Below are positions 1 through 9,815 of a DNA stretch of 64,000 nucleotides, in pieces. Position 1 is the first letter of the stretch, and each line of letters opens with the position of its first letter. The notes below the pieces were generated by a model, which did no database searches, was not told the DNA's origin, and saw nothing but the letters and a program-made list of their open reading frames with translations. This stretch comes from Massariosphaeria phaeospora. Its lineage: Eukaryota > Ascomycota > Dothideomycetes > Pleosporales. A program made the position numbers and the translations under genes. Where the stretch lies: positions 62,001-126,000 of the forward strand of contig JAADJZ010000010.1 of assembly GCA_011032825.1 (NCBI GenBank), given 5' to 3'.

Positions 1-1
1 G

Positions 2-229
2 AAGGGATTTTGGAATGACACGGGTGGCAATGGTCCTGGCGGTCAGGGAAATGGCAATGGAGGCAATGGAGGCAATGGAGGCAACGGAGGCAACGGAGGC
101 AATGGTGGTGGTGGTGGCGGTGGTGATGAAGGAGACGAGATTCATCACGAAAACGCGAACGACGACAGCGAGCGATTCGCGGTAATGCTCTCGTCGGTCT
201 ACGGCAGTAAGTTGGCGAAGCGCGACTGA
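2..229 (+). CDS. 3' end of a Gly/Asn-rich protein (partial)
   Basis: Only the last 75 codons are in the window; the frame enters from the left edge and stops with TGA at 227-229. The visible part starts KGFWNDTGG and runs into a low-complexity Gly-Asn tract built on a 9-bp repeat (GGCAATGGA and variants, roughly positions 50-110). A seven-Gly run, an acidic patch (DEGDE) and a charged tail ending SKLAKRD follow. The repeat is nearly perfect at DNA level, so its length probably varies between strains. No domain is visible and I do not recognise the family. A coding tail is supported by the open frame and the ordinary composition after the repeat. Confidence 0.6.
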   Translation, partial: KGFWNDTGGNGPGGQGNGNGGNGGNGGNGGNGGNGGGGGGGDEGDEIHHENANDDSERFAVMLSSVYGSKLAKRD

Positions 230-573
230 GTATGGCAGTGTCTCCGACGGTCCTGTGTACCGCAGCAACCCTCTGTTGTACGGCATTGTCATACTTGAAA
301 GCACCAAAGATCTAGGTGCAAGAAACATCATTGCATCTCTTCTTTTACCATGAGGACGAACATATCTCCCGGAAATTAAAGGCAGTACCGCTGAAATTGA
401 AGCATTGCAGGGGGATAGCGTGCAACATGGGCGACAGCTTCAACTCCCACTCACGCTGTAGATCTGATTTGACAGGGGCAGTTCAACTTATGCCTACCAC
501 TAGTACTGTTCTCTTTCGTACGCCGTATGGAGTCTGCTCGTCTCCCAATAAGGGTAGCAGTCAGGTGGCATCT
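230..573. other. Intergenic, convergent 3' ends
   Basis: About 340 bp between the stop of the Gly/Asn-rich gene (+) and the stop of the next gene (-). I see no coding frame with an ATG and no RNA gene; it probably holds the two 3' UTRs. Confidence 0.5.
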
Positions 574-1684
574 TTATGACAGCCCTGTCCAATCTGCCGG
601 ATACCTGTAAACATAGCCGACAGGTACAATCTTCAAGTCTCTCGTGAGGTAGCTGTAGTCATGAGATATTTTTCGTCCTTGGGGGACCTGAAGCCCCTTC
701 ACAACCTCCTCGAAGTAGGGATCTCCCGACAACGTAAAGCCTTGCATTGGGGATATATCTGGGGACGGAAATCTCTCGGATAAGGCGTGATAAAGCGGCG
801 TTCCATGGATACTCTCTCCCAACGGCGGTCATCCAGTCATGAGCCCATTCGATCGCGACAGCATTGCCAACCACCCAGCCCATGTTGAACCCGTGGTCTA
901 GAGCTGCAAAGATACCGGCATCTCTTTCCGCGGTCTACTCCTGTGTTCTATCAGTAATGCACGTACTGCCAAAACGTTCATTCCATACCTCGGTATTCGC
1001 GCTGTGCTTGGTCCAGGTCTGCCCGGTGAAAAGATCCAGGGCCCGATCCAGATTCTCTTCGTACCACTCCTGTGGATTAGCATACGGCATTTCCTGATGC
1101 CACTGTTCCTCATCTTTCATATCCGGAATCCCGAATCCGTTGGCGAGCAAATCATTGCGTAGCAAGTCCAGGGCTCTGGCATCCATTTCTGCAAACACTG
1201 TACCCAGCCGAAAGGCATGTGTCAATTCGAAGATGCGTTTTTGTTTTTCGGACGCTTCCAGCTGCATCGAAGCCAACTCGTCGTCTAGCTTCGCGAGTTC
1301 GTCCTCCAGACTAGTCTCATCAACAGCAGGATTATGGCGACTGGCACGGGCTTTTGGACGGGATGCTGCTTCACTCTGCAAGGTGTTAGCTGGGCTCCGT
1401 AGCTGGCAATGTACAATCGTGCCTACCTGTTCGCGTGGTTGATCCTGCATCTTCCTTGGCTGTTCACCGTGTTCTTTTTCTTCGGCAGCCAATGCCGCCA
1501 TAACCCAAGGATAAGTATGTACCGCTTCGAAGAAATTCTCCAAGGGGGTTGGCACCCAGTACCATCCTGCGTGCGAAGCGTCGCGGTGCGCATCCCGCGG
1601 AAGCGGTCCGTCGCTGATGTGTTTAGGAATCATGACGCGGAAGGCAGGCATGTCTGCGGGAACCGGGTACGAAGGCTGAGCCAT
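574..1684 (-). CDS. Hypothetical protein, four-exon model
   Basis: Not recognised. Starts at ATG 1684 (MAQPSYPVPADM). Intron 1 (1426-1376, 51 nt) has GTAGGC, a GCTAAC branch and CAG; its length is a multiple of three, so an unspliced reading stays open. Intron 2 (966-904, 63 nt) has a GTACGT donor and CAG acceptor and bypasses a stop. Beyond it two frames compete. One runs on to a stop near 659. The other reads naturally (HGTPLYHALSERF ... YPADWTGLS) and ends at 574; it can be reached by a third intron (874-814, weak GTGGTT donor) or by a one-base slip in the GGGAGAGAG tract near 815. The four-exon model gives about 311 aa. The middle is a Glu/Lys-rich probable coiled coil (EDELAKLDDELASMQLEAS). 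No catalytic motif is visible. It lies about 190 bp downstream of the tubulin-tyrosine-ligase-like gene, same strand. Confidence 0.5.
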
Positions 1685-1874
1685 GACAGGGAAGCGTAAC
1701 GATCGCGCAGAGGACGTAGAGGAAAACCGGGAAGGAGAGGAGGGGCAACAAGAGTGTGCGTAGTGGTGGTTGTGAAGAAGTGGTGCGCGACTTCCAGATT
1801 GAGCAGAACACTACGGAGCAAATCACGATGACATCAACATCAAACATCATCTTCAGCCCTATGGCTTCACCGCC

Positions 1875-3278
1875 TTACCGTCTCCCAAGATCGATGTCCA
1901 GCACCTGCTCAAAGCCGAAATCGGCATCACGTTCGCTCACCGCCTCGCCCTTCCCCAACCCAAAGAATGGCTTAATTGACACACCTACCACGCCCTCAAA
2001 CAACCCCTCGACCAACCCTTTCAACTCGTCCCCAGTCTGTCTAAAGTCTGGAAACGCGTTGACCTCTAGCAAATACGCTCTCAACTCTCCATTTGGCTCG
2101 ATCCCAACCAGGAAATCTAGTCCGAAGATCTCGAACGCGTTAGGCAACGGCTGGAAATGGATGCTCATAGAACGAGCTGCCGCGTTGAAGACCTCGGCTG
2201 TTGTGGTGCAAATTTGGCTGAAGACGTGGTCCTTCCAGTGCGGATCCGGCTGGAGTGACGCAGATGCGCAGGGAAGTTGTGGTGGGAAGTCAGACGGTAG
2301 GTCCCAGAACAAAGCGACGTTGCCTTCGCTCTCTTTGGTGCCTTGCAGACAGGTGTTGGTCAAGTGGGCGCTCAGTCCTTTGGCATCGTTTGTTGATTCC
2401 CAGGGTGGGACGTAAGGCCCTGCTGCGAAGAGAGCGAGCATGGGTTTGTAGACATGGACCTTTAGAGCGCCAACAGCGAGCACGTAGGTTCGTATGTGGA
2501 ATTTGCGCAGCGCAGACGGATCGGTGGAGGTAGAGGATGGCGAAGGAAAGAGAAGCGGAGGATGAATGTATGGTTGTGCAACAAAGTGGCGGAGTTGCGA
2601 TGTTATGATACCATGGCCTTCCTCACTCGCGCTTGTTGGATCATCTCCGTTGTGGTCACTACGTGCGGTCCCATCTTCATCCTCGTGGTCAGAAGGCGGG
2701 TCCCATTCCTCGAAAATGGCTGTCAACTCTTCCTCATTCGAGAACATCCTGATGCCTTGTCCACGATCACTCATACCCGGCTTGAGTATCCACCATTCCC
2801 GATCCTCTTTCGCTTTCTCCAGACCATTGTCGTCGACTCCGCGTGCCCAGCTCTCTTTAAGGTCCCAAGCCTCAACCAATGCGTCGTCTAGGAACTCCGC
2901 ATAGTCGACTTCGAACTCGACGCTCGGCTTCACATGATTTTTTAATGGAGATTCGGGGTATTTCGTGACCCAGTTCGAAACAGTATGTGAGAGGTAATGT
3001 TTCCTGATGAGCGCTTTGCGGATGACGTACGCATTAGCTAGCGATGTAGCTGGATGTGCAAGGATGTGTTCAAAGTCTATTGACTCGTATTGGAGAAACT
3101 GGAGAATTCTTGACGTGGATGACGGTAATTTTGAGAGAGCAGTGATGAGTTTGTAAGACGACGATGGCAGATGCTTTGCCAGTGCCGAGATGATTAGAGG
3201 TTGAACATAAGGATCCTCGTAGTCTACCACGGCGTGGAAGTTCGGTTCGGATTCTGAGATTGGAGCGTCGGTAGTCAT
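1875..3278 (-). CDS. Tubulin-tyrosine ligase (TTL) family protein
   Basis: 467 aa in one exon, ATG at 3278, TAA at 1875-1877. The ATP-grasp signatures of TTL proteins are visible: WWILKPGMSDRGQGIRMF (about residues 162-179), the LTNTCLQG segment (near 300), and LLEVNAFPDF near residue 410, where acidic and Asn residues would bind Mg-ATP. An acidic insert (DPPSDHEDEDG) sits between the first two. TTL-fold enzymes ligate amino acids to protein carboxyl ends. In fungi this family (S. cerevisiae Pby1 carries such a domain) is not clearly a tubulin enzyme, and Pby1 has been linked to P-bodies, so the substrate is open. No signal peptide or membrane segment. Family assignment is firm; the exact reaction is inference. 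Confidence 0.88.
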   Translation of the reverse strand: MTTDAPISESEPNFHAVVDYEDPYVQPLIISALAKHLPSSSYKLITALSKLPSSTSRILQFLQYESIDFEHILAHPATSLANAYVIRKALIRKHYLSHTVSNWVTKYPESPLKNHVKPSVEFEVDYAEFLDDALVEAWDLKESWARGVDDNGLEKAKEDREWWILKPGMSDRGQGIRMFSNEEELTAIFEEWDPPSDHEDEDGTARSDHNGDDPTSASEEGHGIITSQLRHFVAQPYIHPPLLFPSPSSTSTDPSALRKFHIRTYVLAVGALKVHVYKPMLALFAAGPYVPPWESTNDAKGLSAHLTNTCLQGTKESEGNVALFWDLPSDFPPQLPCASASLQPDPHWKDHVFSQICTTTAEVFNAAARSMSIHFQPLPNAFEIFGLDFLVGIEPNGELRAYLLEVNAFPDFRQTGDELKGLVEGLFEGVVGVSIKPFFGLGKGEAVSERDADFGFEQVLDIDLGRR

Positions 3279-3618
3279 GATGAGGGTGCTATCAATGTTC
3301 CGGTAATCAAGCTTGCCACAAACATGGGGATAGGTGACTACGCGTCGTTAGAAAAACCTTGTAGTGGGGCGGGAAGGGACGGACGTCGGGACAACCGATG
3401 GAGTTCTTTCGCATTCATACACTAAGAAAGGTCATGTAGAGTGAGGGAGGGTATCAAAGCCCAAAAAGAAAATCAACCGGACTCGCTTAGGATGCCGACT
3501 TTTGACCAGCCAATCACAAGGCTGCACATTCAACGCCATCCTATTACCACCCTACCATTCCCGGGCCAGAAGAACGAGCCAGAAGAAACCAGACCAAGCA
3601 GGTATTCGAGCCCGGATA
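3279..3618. other. Intergenic: TTL promoter and Mcm10 3' region
   Basis: About 340 bp between two minus-strand genes. It should hold the TTL promoter next to 3278 and the Mcm10 3' UTR next to 3619. No further gene seen. Confidence 0.5.
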
Positions 3619-6008
3619 TTAAACAAATTCCAAATCATCATCGTCATCCTCATCCATAGCCGCCAACAACCCAACATCTAAGCCGAGACTGTCTCTTCCG
3701 GGCTCACGAATGCCTTTTTCTGGGAGTAGTAGTCGGGCTCTCTTCTTTGCCGGACTAGGCTCGCGCCTTTGGTAGGAGATTGGGTGGGTGTCCTTCTTCG
3801 GAGAGGGTAGGAGACCGCGTTTGAAAGCTCCGCCCCAGCCAACAGGGTCATTGGAGACTGTGGATTTTCCCGAGACTACCCGTTTTCTCTTGACAGCAGC
3901 GAGTGAAACGTCGTCTGCCTTCTTGCCTACCAAGCCCAACGGATCATCGTCCATCGAAACATCCTTCGAAGAGGCTGTCTGTTCTCCAGTCCTTGGAACG
4001 GTTGCATCAGTCGATTTCATCCTCATGTATTCACTGCCCGTCCCATATCCGATGTTCCCAAGCTGCTTGGCCAGCTCACGTTCCTTTTCCTTCTCTGCAA
4101 GCCGTTTACGATGAAGCTCGGCTCGACTGCCCCCTCTTTCCCAAGACTGTTCATCTCGATCAAGAAGTCTGGCCGCGCCACCAGCTACAGGGGCAATGTA
4201 GACAGTTTCGTGTAGTTGCCGATCGTGGTATTTGCCTTCTCGTCGCAATTCGTCCTGCTTCTTTCCTCCACCCTTGCCACCGCCAAACATGCCAAACTTG
4301 CCACCCCCACTAGGCCCTGTTCCAAAGCCAGTCATGGTGTTGACTTCCATACGTCCACTTTTGGCTTTGTTGACCTGGAGTTCAATGTGAAAGTCGCAAT
4401 ACTCAGTCTTTCGTCCGTCAATCCACTGACCGCATTCCTTGCCATCTTTTCTTCTAGCATGACAGAAATCCAGGTCCCGCGCTGTGCCAATCTCAAGCAC
4501 CGTGTCATCGGAGCTTCCAAGCTTTAGCGAAAACTTTCCAGTGTCCCGATTTCGTGGCGGCATGATGTCCGGATTCAGCACCGCGATTAAAGTCCCAATG
4601 GTCAACTTCCAGAACTGAGAAAAGCCAGTATCAAAGAGAAAGAGATCCAGCTCCCATTTCAGGTCCGTTAGTTTGATAACCATGAACTTTCCAGACTGAT
4701 GGGCATCAGTATCCTGGTTCCCCGTCATCTGCTCTCTTCGAGCGTTCTTCGGCGTAAGAGGCGATGACTTCGATGCTACAACACCCATGACAACATAATC
4801 ATTTTCCATATCCGGCGGATCGTACTCCGGCGACTTTACTGTTTTGAGGAGTTGCGGAATCGTAAGAATGGTCTTGCCTTCCAGCGTGCGCGTAACGGTA
4901 TTATGCTGCATCTCGCGCGTCTTGAGATGTAGGCTGGAAAACGATTCAAAGCTTGCGGCTTCTGTACTGTTATCCCTTTCCGCTATTTCGGCGTATTTTG
5001 AGGGGTTTTCAGCTCTGGCGGGCGTCCGTGACGTCGCTTTTGAGACAGATGGCGGGACACGAGAGCTTTCTGAACGTGGGGCTAGAGTCGGGCGTGATGC
5101 TGCCGTTGTTCGCAGATCATTGATGGAACGGCTTTGTGTCCTATCCAAAGTCTTCGAGACCGCCGGTGGGTTCTGTGTTCGCCTTGACCCAGAGCTCATT
5201 GATGAAGGTGCACGTGAAGAGGCGCCATCTCTCAAGCCCTCGATATTTCCCAGTCCAAACCCTTGAGTCCGACTCTTCTCGATGCGTGTTTGCTTCTGTT
5301 CTTGTTCCTTTTCCTTGTTTCTGCTTTCGGCAATCCGCTCACTAAACGATTTCACACGAGGTGCATCCCCCCTTGACGAGTCAGTCCGTGACAATGCCCC
5401 AGGGCGATCTCGATTGATGCCTCTAGCTTGAAAATTAGGCGCCCGCTTAAGACTAACATCTTGGGCCTTGAGTCCTTTATCGATGCCTAGCACCACCCTC
5501 GCGGGGCTCCTCTGCTCCTCAGGGGCCCTTCTGTTCCTAATGGGCGATACCGGTATTTGGACTCCAGCCTCGGGTCTTGGTATTTCCACCCTACGGAATC
5601 CCGGCGCAGTCCCAGGTCGCGAAGATAGTCCGATACTATCGGCATCTCCATCTTCTGTGACTTTCCGCGCTTTCTGCAGCTTCTTGAGCTTCAGCTTCGC
5701 TTCAATGGCTTGCAATTTGAGTTGCAATGTCTCCTCATCCTCTTCGTCCTCTTCGTCCTCTTCGTCCTCTGTGCCGGGCTGGTCTCGGGCTAACGGTCGG
5801 CGTTTTATAGGGGACGGTGAGACCGAATCGCGCTCGCGATGCCGCTGCCATTTCTTTCTTCCGCCTGGCGAACTAAGCAAGGCTTCGTGCGGCGATTTTG
5901 GCGGCCAGTTCTGCGGATCTTTTCTCGCTATTCCATTGTCAGTAGTCGACCGTGAGAGTGCTGCGGGTACATACCCCCGGACTTCGTGGGACTCTCTCTC
6001 ACAATCAT
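3619..6008 (-). CDS. mcm10: DNA replication factor Mcm10
   Basis: Two exons, about 780 aa. The long frame begins at a GTG with no early Met. The true start is probably ATG 6008, giving an 11-codon first exon (MIVRESPTKSG), then a 47-nt intron at 5974-5928 (GTATGT, ACTGAC branch, TAG) that joins in frame to the typical N-terminus NWPPKSPHEALLSSP. Next come an acidic (EED)n stretch and a Leu/Lys coiled coil, a long disordered part, an OB-fold region and the Mcm10 zinc finger (CHARRKDGKECG ... YCDFH, about residues 501-526). A Gly/Phe-rich segment (GFGTGPSGGGKFGMFGGG) follows, and the tail is very acidic. Mcm10 binds DNA and the CMG helicase and supports origin firing and Pol alpha loading in the nucleus. 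Its promoter is shared with RNase H2B. Confidence 0.92.
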
Positions 6009-6361
6009 GATTGCGATCGTGCGGAGATGGCGCCCATACCCCCACCAAAAGCACGACGTAGCCCGGTCAAGAGAACCGCTGGCTACCGGTTGCAGAAAAC
6101 AATACAGAGATGCGCGAGAGGGTTTTGTGGCGTGAGTTGGCTGGAGAAGAGTTGTTTGTCGTGAAGATGGAGTCGTCGCCCAATCAATCTGACACCGTGC
6201 AGGGATCACGCGCTCGGTGCGCGTCGACCAATTCGCAGACGCGACCAAACTAAATAGCAACCCCAATTCACCCCACATCCGCTCTACATTTGTTGTTCAA
6301 CAATATATCATATCCTACATGAATATTGCGCATCTCATCTCAAATATCCAGAATACTCCCA
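6009..6361. promoter_or_regulatory. Divergent promoter, mcm10 / RNase H2B, with three ACGCG cores
   Basis: 353 bp separate the two start codons. Three ACGCG cores fall within 37 bp: ACGCGC at 6208-6213, GCGCGT (its complement) at 6219-6224, and ACGCGA at 6239-6244. ACGCGT with a CGCG core is the binding site of MBF (Mbp1/Swi6-type), which drives G1/S genes in ascomycetes. None of the three is the full palindrome. Both flanking genes act in DNA replication or repair, so shared S-phase regulation is a reasonable inference. Confidence 0.5.
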
Positions 6362-7702
6362 ATGGCAAAAACACGCTCAAAACCCAACGCTGCGGCGGAG
6401 CCCAAAGCCAGCAAACCAGACTCCGACCCCTCTACGAAGAAGACGATACCGTCCAGCGACCTCAATCCGCCCAAGCTCTTCGTGCTCCCGAAGGATGCCT
6501 CCCAGTCTGCGCGAATTGTCACGCTCGATAGTCCAGCAAACGGCACGCCATCGAAGTATCTATTCTGTCCAGAGAAGGGATTCTACGAGTTCACGCGCAT
6601 TGCGGCGCCGAAGAAGGCGAGCAGGAGCTGGCTTATAACATCAGAGAAGGGGGTAGGCGATGAGGAAGAAAAACCAGCAACACAGTCAAACGATGCCGGT
6701 CAAATCGGCAGCGGATACATTACAAAGACGTCCGATCTTTTCGTCGCGACGTCGCTCGACATGCTGTTCCTCATCCTCCCCATTCTGGCTCCCAAATCCG
6801 TAAAAGACACCAAACAGCATTTCTTGTCCCTGGACGACCATCTCGACAACCTCATCTCGCTATCTCCGCACTGGAAGCCATTGTTGTGGCAGACCTCAAG
6901 TCTAAAGCGACGCATCGAGAAGCGCCTAGCATCCATATGCGACACCGTCGACGCCGGCGACGAAACCATGTACCGCCTCTCCCACACCAAGCTCCTCGGC
7001 GTGCTCCACAAAAAGGCAGAGCGCATGACCAAGAACGGGCTTCCGGCATCCATGGAGGACAAGTTCGTCAAGCCAGCGTTGAACATACCGATCATGAACA
7101 TCAAGCGGGAGACGAGCACGCTGAGCGTCACATCGACGGTTGAGACAGTGGGCAACCAAGACACGGTATCTGCAGAGCCCGAATCGCAAGACTCCGCTAC
7201 GACCGTCACGGAATCCCAAACCACAAGCGCGACGACCGCAACAAGCTTCACCTCAGACCCCGAACTCCCTCCCACAACCCTAACCACACCTCCCACCATC
7301 CCCCCGCTCCTCCGCCTGCGCACCGCCCTAAACTACCTCCTTACCGCCTACATCCCGCCCACACTCCGCCAGCCCCTCCAAACCCTCCTCACCTCACCGC
7401 AACCACACTCCACCCTCCACGACTTCACCCCCCTAACCGCACACCTCACCGCCCTCGCCACATTACGCTCCGAAGCCACTGCCCTCCGCTCCATCTCCGA
7501 CAACATATCGCGCAAGCGCGGCTTCGCGGACGACGACGAGGCCGCAGCAGAGCGCGAGGAGAAGAAGCAGAAGAAAGAGGACGAGGAGCGCCGGAAGAAG
7601 ACGGAGAGCCGCGGGGTCAAGCAGTTGAAGAAGGTCAATACGAGTGGGATGATGAAGCTCAGTGCGTTTTTTACGAAGGCGCCGGTGAAGAAGAAAGCGT
7701 GA
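6362..7702 (+). CDS. Ribonuclease H2 subunit B
   Basis: 446 aa, one exon. The longest open frame starts with TTG; the first in-frame ATG is 6362 (MAKTRSKPN). The N-terminal part shows the RNase H2B beta-barrel pattern, including KLFVLPKDASQSARIVTL and a later KYLFCPEKGFYEF. The central helical region has YITKTSDLFVATSLDMLFLILPIL, which matches the Ydr279/RNase H2B family (S. cerevisiae Rnh202). A Ser/Thr/Pro-rich linker follows, then a basic, Glu/Lys-rich C-terminus ending in a PIP-box-like MMKLSAFFTKAPVKKK, which fits the known PCNA contact of this subunit. RNase H2 removes ribonucleotides and RNA-DNA hybrids from nuclear DNA; subunit B is a scaffold, not the catalytic chain. Divergent partner of mcm10. 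Confidence 0.9.
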   Translation: MAKTRSKPNAAAEPKASKPDSDPSTKKTIPSSDLNPPKLFVLPKDASQSARIVTLDSPANGTPSKYLFCPEKGFYEFTRIAAPKKASRSWLITSEKGVGDEEEKPATQSNDAGQIGSGYITKTSDLFVATSLDMLFLILPILAPKSVKDTKQHFLSLDDHLDNLISLSPHWKPLLWQTSSLKRRIEKRLASICDTVDAGDETMYRLSHTKLLGVLHKKAERMTKNGLPASMEDKFVKPALNIPIMNIKRETSTLSVTSTVETVGNQDTVSAEPESQDSATTVTESQTTSATTATSFTSDPELPPTTLTTPPTIPPLLRLRTALNYLLTAYIPPTLRQPLQTLLTSPQPHSTLHDFTPLTAHLTALATLRSEATALRSISDNISRKRGFADDDEAAAEREEKKQKKEDEERRKKTESRGVKQLKKVNTSGMMKLSAFFTKAPVKKKA

Positions 7703-8489
7703 ATCTTGAGGGGGAGCTAGGGTTTTTTGTTTTGTTGTAGGCGCAAGGCGTCTTATGTGTTGCCAGTAGGTAATACTGGGTCTTGGATAATAAGAAGGAT
7801 CTAGCACAGGTCCGACGGCTCATCACGTTTGGATACCATAGAATTCGCAATATCTCTGTATTTCTGTTGCATTTTGCTATCCGGCCTTGACATGGCTGCC
7901 TTGAATTGGCTGGATGCATACTATCAAAGTTGACGCCTGGGACGTATCCAAGCTATAGGCCTGCAGAAATCCTCATCGCATGCGTGTTGTTCAGCGCTGA
8001 AAACCTCCAAGTGTGGTGGACCCAGAGTGCACGTTGTCGATTGTAGCTCAACACCATGCGTGGATAACACAGATGAGGGTGTTGCCATTTTGAAAGAGCA
8101 CTGAACCGAACCATCGGGGAATCCTGCTAAACAAGGGCCGGTTGCCCATACCTATAGCGCTGAAGGCAGACGGCTACTCTGATAAACCCGGGTCAATCGC
8201 AAAGAGGTTGTCGACCGCAGAAATTCGAAAGAGGATGAAATAGCCAGACGCCTAGCAGGTAGAGTAGAATCGAAATGAGGGTATCAAAATAAGCCTAGAC
8301 ATTGCTTACAGCAACATCAAAAGCATACTTCAACGCCTCACATTATAAAGGTGGTAGGGGAATGAAGAATGGCCGTTGTCCCGTCATGAGTGCCGTAACC
8401 GATGAAATCTGCTTTTTGGAAGTGCAATGTGGTAAGTGTAGAAATGGACAAATAACCAGCAGAGCACTCCGTAAAGCTCTAACGCACAG
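7703..8489. other. Intergenic, convergent 3' ends
   Basis: About 790 bp between the RNase H2B stop and the stop of the next minus-strand gene. Short frames exist but none combines an ATG, normal composition and splice signals. No RNA gene or repeat seen. Confidence 0.5.
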
Positions 8490-9815
8490 CTACATTTCCG
8501 TGTCAGAAAGGTCGTCAAAGGATATGACAGAGGAAGGCTCACTCCGCATCCGTTTGTCGACAGTACTCTCCAATGGGTCACCGCCGCGCTTCTTGCCCTC
8601 GCGAGACGAGTTGCTGTTTGGGGCGGAAGTTTTGACGCGAGTCCACGAGTCGAAAGAGATTTCTGTTAAGTGTAAGTGTATGGCTACACTCGCAGAGCGT
8701 TGATCAAACTCACCTCGCTTAGGGCGACTGGTTGTCGGGGGTGGGGTGGATCCTTGCACAACAGACGGACCGCCTCGACGAGTCTTCTTGCTCGGAGTAG
8801 CGACGGTGACTTCGATATCCGTAATTGCCTCCTCGTCAACTTCGTCTTGGGCCGCCTGTTGTCGTCGCTGCTGGATCTCCTCTTGGAAGAGAAGACGAGG
8901 CTTGATGAGCGAACGCGTGATTGGACGGTGGGCGACATGACCGGCCTGACGACGAACTTCATTGTCGGACAATGCGGGGCCTTCGTCTGAATCACTGGGT
9001 GGAGGGGCGTCGTCGAACTTGCGAAAGACTTTCTTGCCGCGGAACATGTAAATCATTCCCTCGCCGCGACTTGCTGCGTCATTCAAGCTGGCTGTTTCTG
9101 GATTGTAGACTTTGCGTGGCTTGGCCGAAATTGCCTTCGCCTTTCCTTTGCCTTTCTTGGCGACGAATGGGTTGTCTCCTTCCTCGTCCCCGGTGGGAAC
9201 GCGCTCCTTGGAATCGGTGTAGATCTCAATCTTCTCCGCGTCCTCCTCCGTCTGCTCAGCGAAGCTCTCCAGCGTGAAGACATTCTTGATGTTCCTGCGA
9301 CCTTTGCGCGGCGTGGGCATGGCGTCCTCAACAGTGGCGGGACGAGCCGGGAAAAGGACGCGGGCAGTAGAGCTCAGCGAAGCCTCAGAGTGGAGGGCGC
9401 GCTTTCGCGGCGTCTTGGCTGGCGTTGGTAGCATGCCGCGGGCTGCCTCCAGGTCGGCAGCGAGGCGTCGAGCGGGCATTTGTGCGACGTGATCAGAGTC
9501 AGAGTCAACTGGGCCAGTCTCGAGGTGGTTGCGTCGCGTCGAGCGAGGCGAGGGGTGTTTGGCGGGTGACGAAGGGGAGGATGGAGGCGAGAGAGCCAGG
9601 TTGAACGTGCGCACTACTCTCTTCCTCGAGCTCGGGGGCGTCATGGCGCGCGAGATGCGTGAATGCGCAGGCGAATCGACTTCGGGTTGATTTTGGGCGA
9701 CGCGGCGGGAGGATCGGCGTGGTGAATATGGGTCGTAGCGGTCGTACTTGGAGCCGTGGAGTGGCGCGGGCGGAGTGCAGGCCCCGTGCCGGGGCGGTGA
9801 CGGAGTGCGATCCAT
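8490..9815 (-). CDS. Conserved-looking nuclear-type protein, function unknown
   Basis: About 424 aa. The open frame begins at GTG 9974; the first ATG is 9815 (MDRTPSPPRHG). A 51-nt in-frame intron at 8713-8663 (GTGAGT ... AACAG) removes 17 codons near the end. The N-terminal half is Ser/Pro/Arg-rich with several TPXK or SPXK-like sites (TPAKTPRKRAL, AMPTPRKGRRN), as expected for a phosphorylated nuclear protein. The middle is more ordered: FTLESFAEQ, EIYTDSKERVPTGDEEGDNPFV, then a Lys-rich KKGKGKAK and MIYMFRGKKVFRKFDD. The C-terminus ends in an acidic FDDLSDTEM. I do not recognise a named family. CDK-type target sites and its divergent pairing with the kinetochore gene duo1 hint at a cell-cycle role, which is inference only. 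Confidence 0.68.
   Translation of the reverse strand: MDRTPSPPRHGACTPPAPLHGSKYDRYDPYSPRRSSRRVAQNQPEVDSPAHSRISRAMTPPSSRKRVVRTFNLALSPPSSPSSPAKHPSPRSTRRNHLETGPVDSDSDHVAQMPARRLAADLEAARGMLPTPAKTPRKRALHSEASLSSTARVLFPARPATVEDAMPTPRKGRRNIKNVFTLESFAEQTEEDAEKIEIYTDSKERVPTGDEEGDNPFVAKKGKGKAKAISAKPRKVYNPETASLNDAASRGEGMIYMFRGKKVFRKFDDAPPPSDSDEGPALSDNEVRRQAGHVAHRPITRSLIKPRLLFQEEIQQRRQQAAQDEVDEEAITDIEVTVATPSKKTRRGGPSVVQGSTPPPTTSRPKRGEFDQRSASVAIHLHLTEISFDSWTRVKTSAPNSNSSREGKKRGGDPLESTVDKRMRSEPSSVISFDDLSDTEM

Noticed and set aside
8302..8703. 133-codon plus-strand frame opposite the unknown gene
   Set aside because: Overlaps the 3' end and intron of a better-supported minus-strand gene and has no supporting features.
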